From Klenkia taihuensis (GTDB lineage Bacteria > Actinomycetota > Actinomycetes > Mycobacteriales > Geodermatophilaceae): a stretch of 64,000 nucleotides of DNA. The position numbers and the translations under genes were made by a program. The notes under the pieces are model-generated. The model saw only the letters and a list, made by a program, of their open reading frames with translations. It was not told where the DNA came from and did not search any database. Location of the stretch: contig NZ_FOMD01000002.1 of the NCBI RefSeq assembly GCF_900112525.1, positions 558,001-622,000 on the forward strand, given 5' to 3'. Positions 17,370-25,420 of this stretch are shown piece after piece (within the stretch, counting starts at the first letter, position 1; the number at the start of each line of letters is the position of its first letter).

Positions 17370-18935
17370 ATGACGACCCCTGCCCAGGTCGGCCCCGGTT
17401 ACCGGGTCGCCGGCCGCTACCTGCTCGCCGAGCGCATCGGGGGCGGCGGGATGGGCGCGGTGTGGGTGGGCACCGACGAGCGGCTGGGCCGCCGCGTCGC
17501 GGTCAAGCAGCTGGTCCTGCCGGTCGGCATCACCGACGAGTCCGCCCGCGAGCAGCGCGAGCGCATGATGCGGGAGGGCCGCATCGCCGCCCGGATCAGC
17601 CACCCGCACGCCATCGCCGTCTACGACGTCGCCGAGGACGCCGGCGCGCCCTGGCTGGTCATGGAGCACCTGCCCTCGCGCAGCCTGGCCGCGGTGCTCT
17701 CCGACGACGGCGTGCTGCCGGTGCAGCAGGTCGCCCAGATCGGCGCCCAGCTCGCCGACGCGCTCGTCGCCGTCCACGCGGCGGGCATCGTGCACCGCGA
17801 CGTGAAGCCGGGCAACGTGCTGGTCGGCGCCGGCGTGGAGCTCGAGGGCCTGGTGAAGATCACCGACTTCGGGATCTCGCACGCCCAGGGCGACGTCAAG
17901 CTCACCCAGACCGGCATGGTCACCGGCACCCCGGCCTTCCTCTCCCCCGAGGTCGCCCGCGGCGAGACCGCCGGCCCGGCCGGCGACGTCTGGTCCCTCG
18001 GCGCCACGCTCTTCACCGCCCTGGAGGGCCAGCCGCCCTTCGGCAGCAGCGGCAACTCGCTCGAGCTGCTGTACCGCGTCGCCGGCACCCAGCCGCAGCG
18101 CCCGGTGCGCTCGGGCGCGCTCACCCCGGTGCTGGAGCGGATGCTCACCACCGACCCGGCCGGGCGGCCGAGCATGGCCGAGGTCCGGGACGCCCTCGCC
18201 CGGGTGGCCGCGGGGGACGACGGCGACGTCACCGCCGTCCTGGGCGCGCGCACCCCGCTGCGGGTGGTCCCGCCCCCGCCGGTCGACCCCACCCGCACCG
18301 AGCTGCCCGCCCAGCAGGCCGCCGCCCCGCCGCGCACCTCGGTGACGCCGCGCGCCGCGGCGAAGAAGTCGTGGCTGCCGGCCGGTGCGGTCGGCGGGGT
18401 GGTCGTCGCCGCCCTGGCGGCCGGCGCGCTGTGGCTGAACCTGCGCGACGACTCCAGCAGCAGCGCCGCCGACCCCACCAGCACCGCCGCCGCGACCACC
18501 ACGCAGGCCGCCCCGCCCCCGACGTCCGCCGCGGCCCCGCCGACGACGGAGGAGCAGACCACGACGGCGGAGACCACCACCGCGGAGACGACGTCGGAGG
18601 CGGCCCCGACCACCGAGGGCGACACCGTCACCGCCGCCGACGTCGAGCAGGCGGTCACCGACTACTACGCCCTCCTGCCCGGCAAGCCGCAGCAGGCCTG
18701 GCGGTCGACCGGACCGACCCTGCAGGGCGTGATCAGCCGCCAGGACTACGTCGCGTTCTGGGACCGGTTCTCCGAGGTCCGCCTCGGGGCGGTCACCGCC
18801 GAGGAGGGCTCGCTCACGGCCACCGCCCAGGTCACGTTCGTGGAGGACGGGCAGGAGCTGGTCGAGCAGCACCGGTTCACGCTGGTCGCGGGCCCGCGCG
18901 GCGAGCTGCTGATGGACAGCGACGTCGCGGTCTAG
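17370..18935 (+). CDS. membrane Ser/Thr protein kinase (PknB-like Hanks type)
   Basis: Sensor kinase of 521 residues. The N-terminal kinase domain (about 16-275) has the Gly loop IGGGGMGAVW, Lys in RRVAVKQL, catalytic HRDVKPGN, DFG in KITDFGIS, activation-loop Thr residues around KLTQTGMVTGTPAFLSPE, and APE-like SPE. A Pro/Thr linker leads to a single membrane helix (about 336-357, AGAVGGVVVAALAAGALWL). Outside is a Thr/Ala-rich stalk and a C-terminal domain of about 100 residues (DVEQAVTDYYALLPGKPQQA...) that resembles an NTF2-like fold. There are no PASTA repeats. A strong terminator follows. Activity should be autophosphorylation plus unknown cytosolic targets. Confidence 0.94.
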   Translation: MTTPAQVGPGYRVAGRYLLAERIGGGGMGAVWVGTDERLGRRVAVKQLVLPVGITDESAREQRERMMREGRIAARISHPHAIAVYDVAEDAGAPWLVMEHLPSRSLAAVLSDDGVLPVQQVAQIGAQLADALVAVHAAGIVHRDVKPGNVLVGAGVELEGLVKITDFGISHAQGDVKLTQTGMVTGTPAFLSPEVARGETAGPAGDVWSLGATLFTALEGQPPFGSSGNSLELLYRVAGTQPQRPVRSGALTPVLERMLTTDPAGRPSMAEVRDALARVAAGDDGDVTAVLGARTPLRVVPPPPVDPTRTELPAQQAAAPPRTSVTPRAAAKKSWLPAGAVGGVVVAALAAGALWLNLRDDSSSSAADPTSTAAATTTQAAPPPTSAAAPPTTEEQTTTAETTTAETTSEAAPTTEGDTVTAADVEQAVTDYYALLPGKPQQAWRSTGPTLQGVISRQDYVAFWDRFSEVRLGAVTAEEGSLTATAQVTFVEDGQELVEQHRFTLVAGPRGELLMDSDVAV

Positions 18936-18946
18936 GGACGCAGCCA

Positions 18947-18973
18947 GGGCGGCACCCGCATCGGGTGCCGCCC
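18947..18973 (+). terminator. intrinsic terminator after the kinase gene
   Basis: Perfect 12-bp stem GGGCGGCACCCG / CGGGTGCCGCCC with a 3-nt loop, 11 nt after the kinase stop codon. There is no strong T run, as is usual for high-GC actinobacterial terminators. It also lies just 3' of the minus-strand tRNA-Ser, so it may work both ways. Confidence 0.78.
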
Positions 18974-18983
18974 TCGGTCGCAC

Positions 18984-19073
18984 TGGCGGTGGCGGTGGGA
19001 TTTGAACCCACGGAGGCTTTTACACCTCACCCGCTTTCGAGGCGGGACCCTTCGGCCGCTCGGACACGCCACC
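18984..19073 (-). tRNA. tRNA-Ser (anticodon CGA), CCA end encoded
   Basis: Class II tRNA. Acceptor GGTGGCG/CGCCACC, anticodon stem CCCGC/GCGGG around loop CTCGAAA (CGA), a long variable arm, and T arm GTGGG-TTCAAAT-CCCAC all pair. The genomic sequence continues G-CCA at the 3' end, so CCA is encoded, unlike the other three tRNAs in the window. Confidence 0.96.
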
Positions 19074-19083
19074 GTCGAGCAGA

Positions 19084-19542
19084 CTACAGGCCGCGCCTGG
19101 CGCGGAAGAAGGCACGTAGCAGCGTGGCGCACTCCTCCTCGCGGACGCCGGCCTGCACCTGCGGCCGGTGGTTGAGCCGGCGGTCGCGGACGACGTCCCA
19201 CAGCGACCCGGCCGCCCCCGCCTTGGGGTCGGCGGCGCCGTAGACCACCCGGCCCACCCGGGACAGGACGGCGGCCCCCGCGCACATCGTGCAGGGCTCC
19301 AGCGTCACCACCAGGGTGCAGCCGGTCAGCCGCCACCCGTCGCCGTGCACCCGGGCGGCCGCGCGCAGCGCCAGCACCTCGGCGTGCGCGGTGGGGTCGC
19401 CGTCCCTCTCGCGCTCGTTGGCCGCCTCGGCCAGCACCGCGCCGTCGGGCCCGAGGACGACGGCGCCGATCGGGGTGTCGCCCCAGCCGGCGGCGTCGGC
19501 GGCCAGCTCCAGGGCCCGCCCCATGGCCTCGTCGGGGGTCAT
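19084..19542 (-). CDS. tadA: tRNA adenosine(34) deaminase TadA
   Basis: Converts A34 to inosine in tRNA-Arg(ACG), letting it read CGU, CGC and CGA. The 152-residue length is standard. Zinc/catalytic residues are His and Glu in PTAHAEVLAL and the two Cys in LEPCTMCAGA; the tRNA-contact segment GAADPKAGAAGSLWDV follows. The start overlaps the upstream HAD gene (ATGA-type junction). Its substrate tRNA-Arg(ACG) is encoded at 34821-34893 in this window. It is the last gene of a minus-strand operon with HAD, the TadA-associated protein and a methyltransferase. Confidence 0.96.
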   Translation of the reverse strand: MTPDEAMGRALELAADAAGWGDTPIGAVVLGPDGAVLAEAANERERDGDPTAHAEVLALRAAARVHGDGWRLTGCTLVVTLEPCTMCAGAAVLSRVGRVVYGAADPKAGAAGSLWDVVRDRRLNHRPQVQAGVREEECATLLRAFFRARRGL

Positions 19543-20174
19543 GTCGACAGGTCGACACCGGTGGCGCGGGCCAGCTCGGCGAGCGCGTCGGCCGGGTCGA
19601 CCACCTTGATGGTGTGCCAGCCCAGGTCGCGGGCGGGCTTGAGGTTGGGGCCGAGGTCGTCCAGGTAGACCACCTCGTCGTCGGCCACGCGGCGCCCGAC
19701 GGCGGCGGACAGCCGCTGCAGGGTGAGCGGGTAGATGGCCGGCTCGGGCTTGCGGATGCCCTCGACCGAGCTCTCCACCACGACGTCGAAGAGCTCCATG
19801 AGGGCGCCGTGCTCGCTGGCCGGGTCCATCGGCGCGGCGTTGTTGCTCAGCAGCGCCCGCGGCACCCCGGCGTCCCGCAGGGCGCGGACCGCCGCCACCA
19901 TCGCCGGGCGCACCGAGCCGTGCAGCGCGTCGAGCACCTTGGTCGCGTCGACCTCGTGGCCGGCGGCGCGGGCCTCGGCCTCGAACACCTCGACGAACCC
20001 GTCGCGGTCGAGCTCGCTGCGCTCGAACCGGGCCCAGGCGTTGGTGTGCGGGTTGGTGGTGTTCAGCCGCGCCACCAGGCCCTCGGGCAGCCCGGCGGAC
20101 CGCTCGTAGTCGATGAACGCGGCCAGCGGGCTGGTGGTGAGCACGCCGCCGAGGTCGAGGACCACCGCGGTCAC
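19539..20174 (-). CDS. HAD-superfamily hydrolase (IA-like)
   Basis: Phosphatase-like protein of 211 residues. HAD motif I is VLDLGGVLT, lacking the second Asp of the usual DxD; motif II is ALLSNNAAP; the motif III Lys is in IRKPEPAIY; motif IV is VYLDDLGPNLKPA. This pattern (DxGGVL) matches the YihX/epoxide-hydrolase-like HAD subgroup rather than classical phosphoglycolate phosphatases. The GTG start at 20174 overlaps the stop of the upstream gene (GTGA), and its own stop overlaps tadA. The substrate is unknown. Confidence 0.9.
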   Translation of the reverse strand: MTAVVLDLGGVLTTSPLAAFIDYERSAGLPEGLVARLNTTNPHTNAWARFERSELDRDGFVEVFEAEARAAGHEVDATKVLDALHGSVRPAMVAAVRALRDAGVPRALLSNNAAPMDPASEHGALMELFDVVVESSVEGIRKPEPAIYPLTLQRLSAAVGRRVADDEVVYLDDLGPNLKPARDLGWHTIKVVDPADALAELARATGVDLST

Positions 20175-20632
20175 GCGGACACCGCCGCGGCCAGCTCGTC
20201 GGCGAAGCCCAGCCGGCCGGCGATCTCGGCGACCATCTCGTCGGCCCACAGGTCGGCGAGCAGGATCTGCTCGAGGTCGGCGCGCGGCAGGCCGGCGTCG
20301 GCGAACAGGTCCAGGTCGCCGGCCGGGTGCTCGGACTCGTCGTCGGCGTCGACCTCGGTCCCCTCGATGCCGTAGCGCTCCATCACCTCCGCGGCCAGCA
20401 GGAACTCCGGGAGCGCGCCGTCGCTGATCATGGCGCGGACCATGCCACCGGGGCCGTGCGTCAGCGCGACGAAGTACAGCCGGCTGTCCACCACGAAGAC
20501 GAAGGGCCCGGGCCACTCCCCGGTCAGCTCGGCCTCGAGGGCAGGCAGCTCGGTGGCGGCGTCGTCGGCCAGCAGCCGCGCCTGCCAGCCGGTGCCCGAC
20601 CGGGCGACGTGGACGGCGAAGGAGCTCAGCAT
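20171..20632 (-). CDS. tRNA adenosine deaminase-associated protein
   Basis: Protein of 153 residues matching the actinobacterial family found next to tadA (for example Rv3753c in M. tuberculosis). Visible marks are an N-terminal SFAVHVARSGTGWQARLL, the central FVFVVDSRLYFVALTHGPGG, the acidic middle EVDADDESEHPAGDLDLF, and the helical C-terminus ending GFADELAAAVSA. The biochemical role is not established; the tight coupling (overlapping genes) suggests function in the same pathway as TadA. Here a HAD gene is inserted between it and tadA. Confidence 0.88.
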   Translation of the reverse strand: MLSSFAVHVARSGTGWQARLLADDAATELPALEAELTGEWPGPFVFVVDSRLYFVALTHGPGGMVRAMISDGALPEFLLAAEVMERYGIEGTEVDADDESEHPAGDLDLFADAGLPRADLEQILLADLWADEMVAEIAGRLGFADELAAAVSA

Positions 20633-21294
20633 CAGCGCACCCGCAGCAGGGTCAGCCCGTCGGCCACCGGCAGCAGCACGGTGTCGAAGCGGGGGTCGGT
20701 GGCCAGCGCCGCGTTGAGCTCGGCGATCGCCCGGTCGTCGGCGTCGGCGGGGTCGAGCACCCGCCCGGCGCGCAGGGTGTTGTCCAGCACCAGCAGCCCG
20801 CCGGGGTGCATGCGCGGGTGCAGCGCGTCGACGTAGCCGGCGTACCCGGTCTTGTCCGCGTCGACGAAGGCCAGGTCGAAGGTGGGCCGCAGCGGGAGCG
20901 CGGCGACCAGGTCGGCGGCCTCGCCGATCCGCAGCTCGATGCGCTCGGCCACCCCGGCGCGGGCCCAGTACCGGCGGGCGACGTCGGTCCAGTGCGCGTC
21001 GCGGTCCAGGCACAGCAGGCCGCCGTCCTCGGGCAGGCCGCGGGCGACGGCCAGCGCGGACAGGCCGGTGAACGTGCCCACCTCGACCGCCCAGCGGGCG
21101 CCGGAGATGCGGGTCAGCAGCGTCAGGAACGCCGCCTGCTCGGGCGCGACCTGGTAGGTGGGGCGGCCGTCGCCCGCCGCGGTCATCGCCGCGGTCTCGG
21201 CGACCAGGTCGGTGACGACGTCGTCCGGCGGGTCGGCGCAGCCGCGGACGTAGTCCGCCAGCTGGGCGCTCAGGAGGAACGACTGGGGCGTCAT
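20632..21294 (-). CDS. class I SAM-dependent O-methyltransferase
   Basis: Cytosolic methyltransferase of 220 residues (Methyltransf_3, catechol/caffeoyl-CoA O-methyltransferase-like). SAM motif I is WAVEVGTFTGLSALAVA, motif II region LLCLDRDAHWTDVARRYW, the metal Asp motif FDLAFVDADKTGY, and LLVLDNTLRAGRV near residue 175. The divalent-metal ligands Asp-Asp-Asn of this family are present. ATG 21294 overlaps head to head with the divergent thioesterase start region. First gene of the tadA operon. The substrate cannot be deduced. Confidence 0.92.
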   Translation of the reverse strand: MTPQSFLLSAQLADYVRGCADPPDDVVTDLVAETAAMTAAGDGRPTYQVAPEQAAFLTLLTRISGARWAVEVGTFTGLSALAVARGLPEDGGLLCLDRDAHWTDVARRYWARAGVAERIELRIGEAADLVAALPLRPTFDLAFVDADKTGYAGYVDALHPRMHPGGLLVLDNTLRAGRVLDPADADDRAIAELNAALATDPRFDTVLLPVADGLTLLRVR

Positions 21295-21304
21295 GGGTGC
21301 GATC

Positions 21305-21877
21305 ATGGCCGACGTGCCCGAGCCCGACATCTCCCCGGAGCTGTTCGCCGCGCTCGCCGCGGACCCGCTCGCCGCCCAGCTGGGCATCGTGCTGGAGCAG
21401 GTCTCCCCCGGCTACGCCCGCGCCACGATGACCGTCGGCCCGGCCCACCTGAACGCCGCGGGCACCGCGCACGGCGGGGCGACGATGGCGCTGCTGGACG
21501 TGGTGCACGCCGCGGTGAGCAACAGCCACGGCACGCTGGCGGTCGCCCAGGACGTGCACACCGAGTTCCTCTCCCCCGGCCGGCCCGGCGACGTGCTGGT
21601 CGCCGAGGGCACCGAGCTGCACCGCAGCGCCCGGACGGCGGTCTACCGGATCGAGGCCCGCGCGTCGGACCACCGGCTGGTGGCCACCGCGCTGGCCCGG
21701 GTGTTCCGGCTGGGCACGCCGTGGGAGCTGCCCGGGGACGACGAGGTCGTGGCGATGACCGCTCCGCCGCCGGTCCCGCCGACGATGCAGCTCTCGCAGG
21801 TGGAGCAGCCGCTGCCCACGCCCGGTGAGGGCACCAACCCCTCGGGCGCGGTCCCGCCACCGGACGAGCTGCGGTGA
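21305..21877 (+). CDS. PaaI-type hotdog-fold thioesterase
   Basis: Acyl-CoA thioesterase-like protein of 190 residues (194 if the ATG at 21293 is used). The hotdog core has LGIVLEQVSPGYARATMTV, the substrate-loop motif NAAGTAHGGATMALLD with Asn and the helix Gly-Gly, and TEFLSPGRPGDVLVAEG. A Pro-rich tail of about 40 residues is not part of the fold. The 21293 start would overlap the divergent methyltransferase ATG; 21305 has GGGTG upstream. The stop overlaps the tyrA GTG by 4 nt, so both are coupled, although thioesterase and prephenate dehydrogenase have no known joint role. Confidence 0.88.
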   Translation: MADVPEPDISPELFAALAADPLAAQLGIVLEQVSPGYARATMTVGPAHLNAAGTAHGGATMALLDVVHAAVSNSHGTLAVAQDVHTEFLSPGRPGDVLVAEGTELHRSARTAVYRIEARASDHRLVATALARVFRLGTPWELPGDDEVVAMTAPPPVPPTMQLSQVEQPLPTPGEGTNPSGAVPPPDELR

Positions 21878-22782
21878 GCCTCCCGGTCCCCACGATGGAG
21901 GCGCCGCCGGTCGGGGTGGTCGGGCTGGGCCAGCTGGGCGGGTCGCTGGCCGCCGCGCTGGTCGCCGCCGGGCGGACCGTCACCGGCTGGGACACCGACC
22001 CCGCCGCGCGCGAGGCCGCCGCGGCCCGCGGGGTGCGGGTCGGCCGCGAGCTGTCCGGGGTGGTCGTGCTGGCCACCCCGATCCCGGCGCTGGCCACCGC
22101 GCTGGACGACCTGGACGTCGACCCCGCCGCCACCGTCACCGACCTCGGCTCGGTCAAGGTGCCGGTGCTGGCGGCGCTGGGCGAGCGGTTCGGCGGCCGC
22201 TTCGTGGGCGGGCACCCGATGTGCGGCACCGAGCGCAGCGGGCACGCCGCCACCGACCCGCAGCTGTTCCGGGGCGCCCGGTGGGCGGTCTGCCTGGAGC
22301 CGGGCACCGAGCTGCCGCGCTGGCTGCGGGTGGCCGAGGTGGCCCTGGCCGCCGGCGCCTCGGTGGTGCCGGTGACCGCCGGCGAGCACGACGCCGCGGT
22401 GGCCGCGATCAGCCACGTGCCGCACCTGCTGGCCGCGGCGCTGGCCGCCGCGGCCGCCGACGCCGGGCCGCTGGCGCTCGCGCTGGCCGCGGGCAGCTTC
22501 GGCAGCGGCACCCGGGTGGTGGGCAGCGACCCGGCGTTCGTCACCGCGATGGTCGAGGGCAACGCCGGCCCGACCGCGGCCGCGCTGGCCGGCGTCCGGG
22601 CGCAGCTGGACCGGCCCTGGCCCGAGCTGGTCGCCGCCGGCCACGCGGTGGTCACCCGCCCGCAGGACCGCCGCACCGTCCGCGTGCCGCTGGACCGGAC
22701 GGCGCTGCTCGCCCTCGGCCGCGCCGGCGGCGCGGTGGAGCGTCGCCTCGCCGCCTTCGTGGAGGGCTGGGTCCCCGCGTAG
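21874..22782 (+). CDS. tyrA: prephenate dehydrogenase (TyrA)
   Basis: Tyrosine biosynthesis: NAD(P)-dependent oxidative decarboxylation of prephenate (or arogenate). The 302-residue chain has the Rossmann loop VGLGQLGGSLAAALVAAGR, the VLATPIPAL strand, TDLGSVKVPVL, and the conserved FVGGHPMCGTERSGHAA with catalytic His. The C-terminal helical dimer domain includes VTAGEHDAAVAAISHVPHLL. There is no ACT domain, so it lacks that type of tyrosine feedback. GTG start, coupled to the thioesterase. The tyrA/TadA-partner/tadA neighbourhood matches Mycobacterium Rv3754-Rv3753c-Rv3752c. Confidence 0.95.
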   Translation: MSLPVPTMEAPPVGVVGLGQLGGSLAAALVAAGRTVTGWDTDPAAREAAAARGVRVGRELSGVVVLATPIPALATALDDLDVDPAATVTDLGSVKVPVLAALGERFGGRFVGGHPMCGTERSGHAATDPQLFRGARWAVCLEPGTELPRWLRVAEVALAAGASVVPVTAGEHDAAVAAISHVPHLLAAALAAAAADAGPLALALAAGSFGSGTRVVGSDPAFVTAMVEGNAGPTAAALAGVRAQLDRPWPELVAAGHAVVTRPQDRRTVRVPLDRTALLALGRAGGAVERRLAAFVEGWVPA

Positions 22783-22901
22783 CCGCCCGCCCGCCCGGCG
22801 TCAGGTGACGGCAGGGACCCGGAACGGACGGATTCCGGCTCCGAGGCGTCAGAAGACGGCGAGCGGGGGACGGTGGGGGGACGACGACGACGAAGGAGGC
22901 A

Positions 22902-23141
22902 GTGGTGGACGAGAAGGACATCCTGGGCCGGATCCACGAGCTGGTGGAGGAGGAGCACCGGCTGCGCGACAGCGCCGCCGAGCACGGGGACGCCGAGCGC
23001 GCCCGGGTGGCCGAGCTGGAGCGGCACCTGGACCAGGCGTGGGACCTGCTCCGCCAGCGGCGGGCCAAGCGGCAGTACGGCGAGGACCCGGGCGAGGCCG
23101 GGGAGCGGCCCGAGTCGCAGGTGGAGGGGTACCTGCAGTAG
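22902..23141 (+). CDS. DUF2630 family protein, 79 aa
   Basis: Small, charged, alpha-helical protein. MVDEKDILGRIHELVEEEHR begins a helical hairpin, and the conserved block LERHLDQAWDLLRQRRAKRQ is followed by an acidic tail ending VEGYLQ. This matches the actinobacterial DUF2630 family, of unknown function. The start GTG has GGAGG a few bases upstream. It stands alone, convergent with the MarR gene 2 nt away. Confidence 0.88.
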   Translation: MVDEKDILGRIHELVEEEHRLRDSAAEHGDAERARVAELERHLDQAWDLLRQRRAKRQYGEDPGEAGERPESQVEGYLQ

Positions 23142-23142
23142 G

Positions 23143-23691
23143 TCAGCGGGGCGGGCGGGCCGCCGCGCCCAGCCGGGTCAGCGCATCGGTGACCGGGCCG
23201 GCCGCGGCGCCCAGCGCGCCCAGCAGGTGGTCCAGGAGCCGGTCGTGGGTCTCGCCGGCCTGCGCCATCCGCTCGCGGCCGCGCTCGGTGAGCCGGGCGC
23301 AGGTGGTGCGCCGGTCGGTCGCGCCGCGCTCGCGGGTGACCCAGCCGTCGTCGGCGAGGCGGGCCAGCGCCTGGCCGACGCCGGCGGGCGAGGACCCGAC
23401 CTCGTCGGCCAGCCGGCCCACCGACATCCGCTCGCCGTGCACCGCGTCGACCAGCCGCAGCAGCCGCAGGTCGGCCAGGGAGAGCCCGTGCTGGGCGCGC
23501 AGCGCGCCGTCCAGCCGGCGGGACACCCGCTCGTGCGCCTGCCCGATCCGCAGCCACGTCTCGGCCGCGCCGGGCGCGGCGCCGGCCATGCCGCGCAGGT
23601 CCCGCGGGGGGACGGCGGCGGTGCGGGCGCGCCCGGCGTGCGAGGGGCGGGGCCGGCCGTACCGGCCGTGGGGTCCCTGGTCGGCGGCCAC
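23143..23691 (-). CDS. MarR-family transcriptional regulator
   Basis: Winged-helix regulator of 182 residues. The N-terminal 40 residues are basic and disordered; the MarR domain runs about 45-175 with LSLADLRLLRLVDAVHGERM, recognition region VGRLADEVGSSPAGVGQALARL, and the wing DDGWVTRERGATDRRTTCAR (the D-x-R-D/R motif DRR). GTG 23691 is used because it starts 3 nt after the stop of the upstream surface-protein gene with GAGGG in place; a Met at 23589 is an alternative. A MarR gene as second gene of a surface-protein operon is uncommon. Confidence 0.9.
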   Translation of the reverse strand: MAADQGPHGRYGRPRPSHAGRARTAAVPPRDLRGMAGAAPGAAETWLRIGQAHERVSRRLDGALRAQHGLSLADLRLLRLVDAVHGERMSVGRLADEVGSSPAGVGQALARLADDGWVTRERGATDRRTTCARLTERGRERMAQAGETHDRLLDHLLGALGAAAGPVTDALTRLGAAARPPR

Positions 23692-23694
23692 GGC

Positions 23695-24819
23695 TCAGCC
23701 CTCGGCGCCGGCGGGCGGCTGCCAGTCGTCGCGCCGGGGACGCCGGGCAGCGATGGTCGCCAGGGTGGTCGCGAGGGCGAGCAGCAGCAGACCCGCGGCC
23801 ATCAGCGGCCACGGGGTGCGCCCGGTGGCCCCGGGGGTGTCGCGGGCGGCGACCTCGAGGGCCACCTCGGTGGCCGAGGACGAGTCCACCCCGACCAGCC
23901 GGACGACGGCCGGCCCGAGGACGACGTCCTGCGGGATCTGCACCACGGCCTCCACCCGGCCCTGGTCGTCGGCGGTGACCGTGGCCAGCGGGGCGGTGCT
24001 CCCGGCCAGCGTGACGGTGACCGCCTCGCCGGGGGCGAACCCGGTGCCGCGGATGGTCAGCACGCTGCCCGGGGACACCTGGCCGGTGGAGGAGGAGCCG
24101 CCGACCGTGGGGGCGGCACCCGCCCCGGACGGGGAGGTCGAGCCGCCGGAGGAGGTCGGCGTGGCCGGGACCTCGCTCGTCGGCCGGGGCGAGGTGGACG
24201 GGGTGCCGGTCGGGGGGCGCGGGGTCGCGGTGGTCGTCGGGGTGGGGCGCGTGGTCGGGGCACCGGACGGGCCGGACGACGTCGTCGGCCCAGCGGTGGA
24301 CGGCGGCGCGGTGGAGGTCGGTGCGGTGGTGGGCGACGTGGTCCCGGTCGGCCCGGCGACGGCGTCGCAGTCCTCCTCGGTCGGACGGGTCCAGTCACCC
24401 AGGTCCAGGGGCTCCTCGGGCCCGTCGACCCCGGTGACGGCGACGCCGACCTCGGCGCGGGTGCCCCAGTCCAGCTCGGCGCCCTCGAGGACGGTCCGCT
24501 CCCCGACGGCCAGGGTCGCCGGGGTGCCGGTGTCGACGCCGTCGTAGGTGAGCGCGACCGTGTGCTCGGCGGACCCGTTGGTGACCTCGACGCGCACGAA
24601 CCCGTCGGAGCAGTTGGGCCCGTGCAGCAGCCGGGCGGTGGGCCGGGCCGGGTCCACGACCGCCGACGCCGTCGTGCTGGGCGTCGGGGTCCCCGTCGGC
24701 TCGGCCAGCGCCGGTGCGGCCAGCAGCACACCGGCCAGCGTCATCGCCAGGGCCAGCACCCCGCTCTGCAGCAGGGTCGGCAGGCGCACGGGCACCGGTC
24801 CCGTCGTCGCGCTGCGCAC
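23695..24819 (-). CDS. secreted, C-terminally membrane-anchored protein with Thr/Pro stalk
   Basis: Cell-surface protein of 374 residues. Signal peptide about 1-38 (LLQSGVLALAMTLAGVLLAA, then ALA). Domain 1 (about 45-145) is a beta-rich module with TARLLHGPNCSDGFVRVEVT and a likely disulfide to EEDCDAVAG. A Thr/Pro/Ser stalk (about 148-240) is probably glycosylated. Domain 2 (about 245-330) looks IPT/TIG-like: SPGSVLTIRGTGFAPGEAVT. A single helix near the end (LMAAGLLLLALATTLATIAA) with a basic tail anchors it; no LPxTG motif is present. The GTG start has GGAGGTG upstream. It is coupled to the MarR gene. Function is unknown, possibly adhesion or envelope structure. Confidence 0.85.
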   Translation of the reverse strand: MRSATTGPVPVRLPTLLQSGVLALAMTLAGVLLAAPALAEPTGTPTPSTTASAVVDPARPTARLLHGPNCSDGFVRVEVTNGSAEHTVALTYDGVDTGTPATLAVGERTVLEGAELDWGTRAEVGVAVTGVDGPEEPLDLGDWTRPTEEDCDAVAGPTGTTSPTTAPTSTAPPSTAGPTTSSGPSGAPTTRPTPTTTATPRPPTGTPSTSPRPTSEVPATPTSSGGSTSPSGAGAAPTVGGSSSTGQVSPGSVLTIRGTGFAPGEAVTVTLAGSTAPLATVTADDQGRVEAVVQIPQDVVLGPAVVRLVGVDSSSATEVALEVAARDTPGATGRTPWPLMAAGLLLLALATTLATIAARRPRRDDWQPPAGAEG

Positions 24820-24986
24820 CCCGCACCTCCCCGTGGCTGGTCGTCCGGGGGCGCGGCCGCGGGCCCCGGGCACCCCATGATGACCCGGGCCCTCCCCCCG
24901 CCGTCCAGGGGTACCTGCAGGTCCCGGGCGTGTCACCGGCGTGTCGGGGCGGGTGGGGCCGGTGGGGCGCGACGGCTCCACCGGGG

Positions 24987-25310
24987 TCAGCCGACGGGGG
25001 TGACGTCCACGGCGGACTGCTCAGCCCGGCGCCGACCGGCGACCCGCTGACCGGCCACCAGCAGCCCCAGGCCCACCGCGTACACCACCAGGTTGACCGC
25101 GCCGTAGGCCCACACCTCACCCATGTCGGCGGCCGGGAACGCGCCGAATGCGCTCCGCCCGACCCCGCCGGCCCACCCCACCACGAGGACGAGCGACTGG
25201 AAGGTGAACACGAAGGCGTGCACGGCGGTGTACGCGACGAAGCCGGCGGTGCGGTGGCGCACCAGCAGACCGAGGGGCAGGGGCACGAGCAGCAGCACGA
25301 TGATCTCCAT
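24987..25310 (-). CDS. small integral membrane protein, unknown function
   Basis: Protein of 107 residues with about three to four membrane helices (MEIIVLLLVPLPLGLLV; GFVAYTAVHAFVFTFQSLVL; YGAVNLVVYAVGLGLLVAG). ATG 25310 is preferred because GGAGG lies 8 nt upstream. The family is not recognised. It is divergent from the histidine-kinase gene. Confidence 0.75.
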   Translation of the reverse strand: MEIIVLLLVPLPLGLLVRHRTAGFVAYTAVHAFVFTFQSLVLVVGWAGGVGRSAFGAFPAADMGEVWAYGAVNLVVYAVGLGLLVAGQRVAGRRRAEQSAVDVTPVG

Positions 25311-25420
25311 GCCGGGAGCCTCCGGCGTCCCGCCGCCCCGGCGCATCGTGGCGCCCACCGGGGAACAGCTGCGTGCTGGCACGGGTACCGCGGGGCCCGC
25401 AGGTGGGCCAGCATGGCCGG

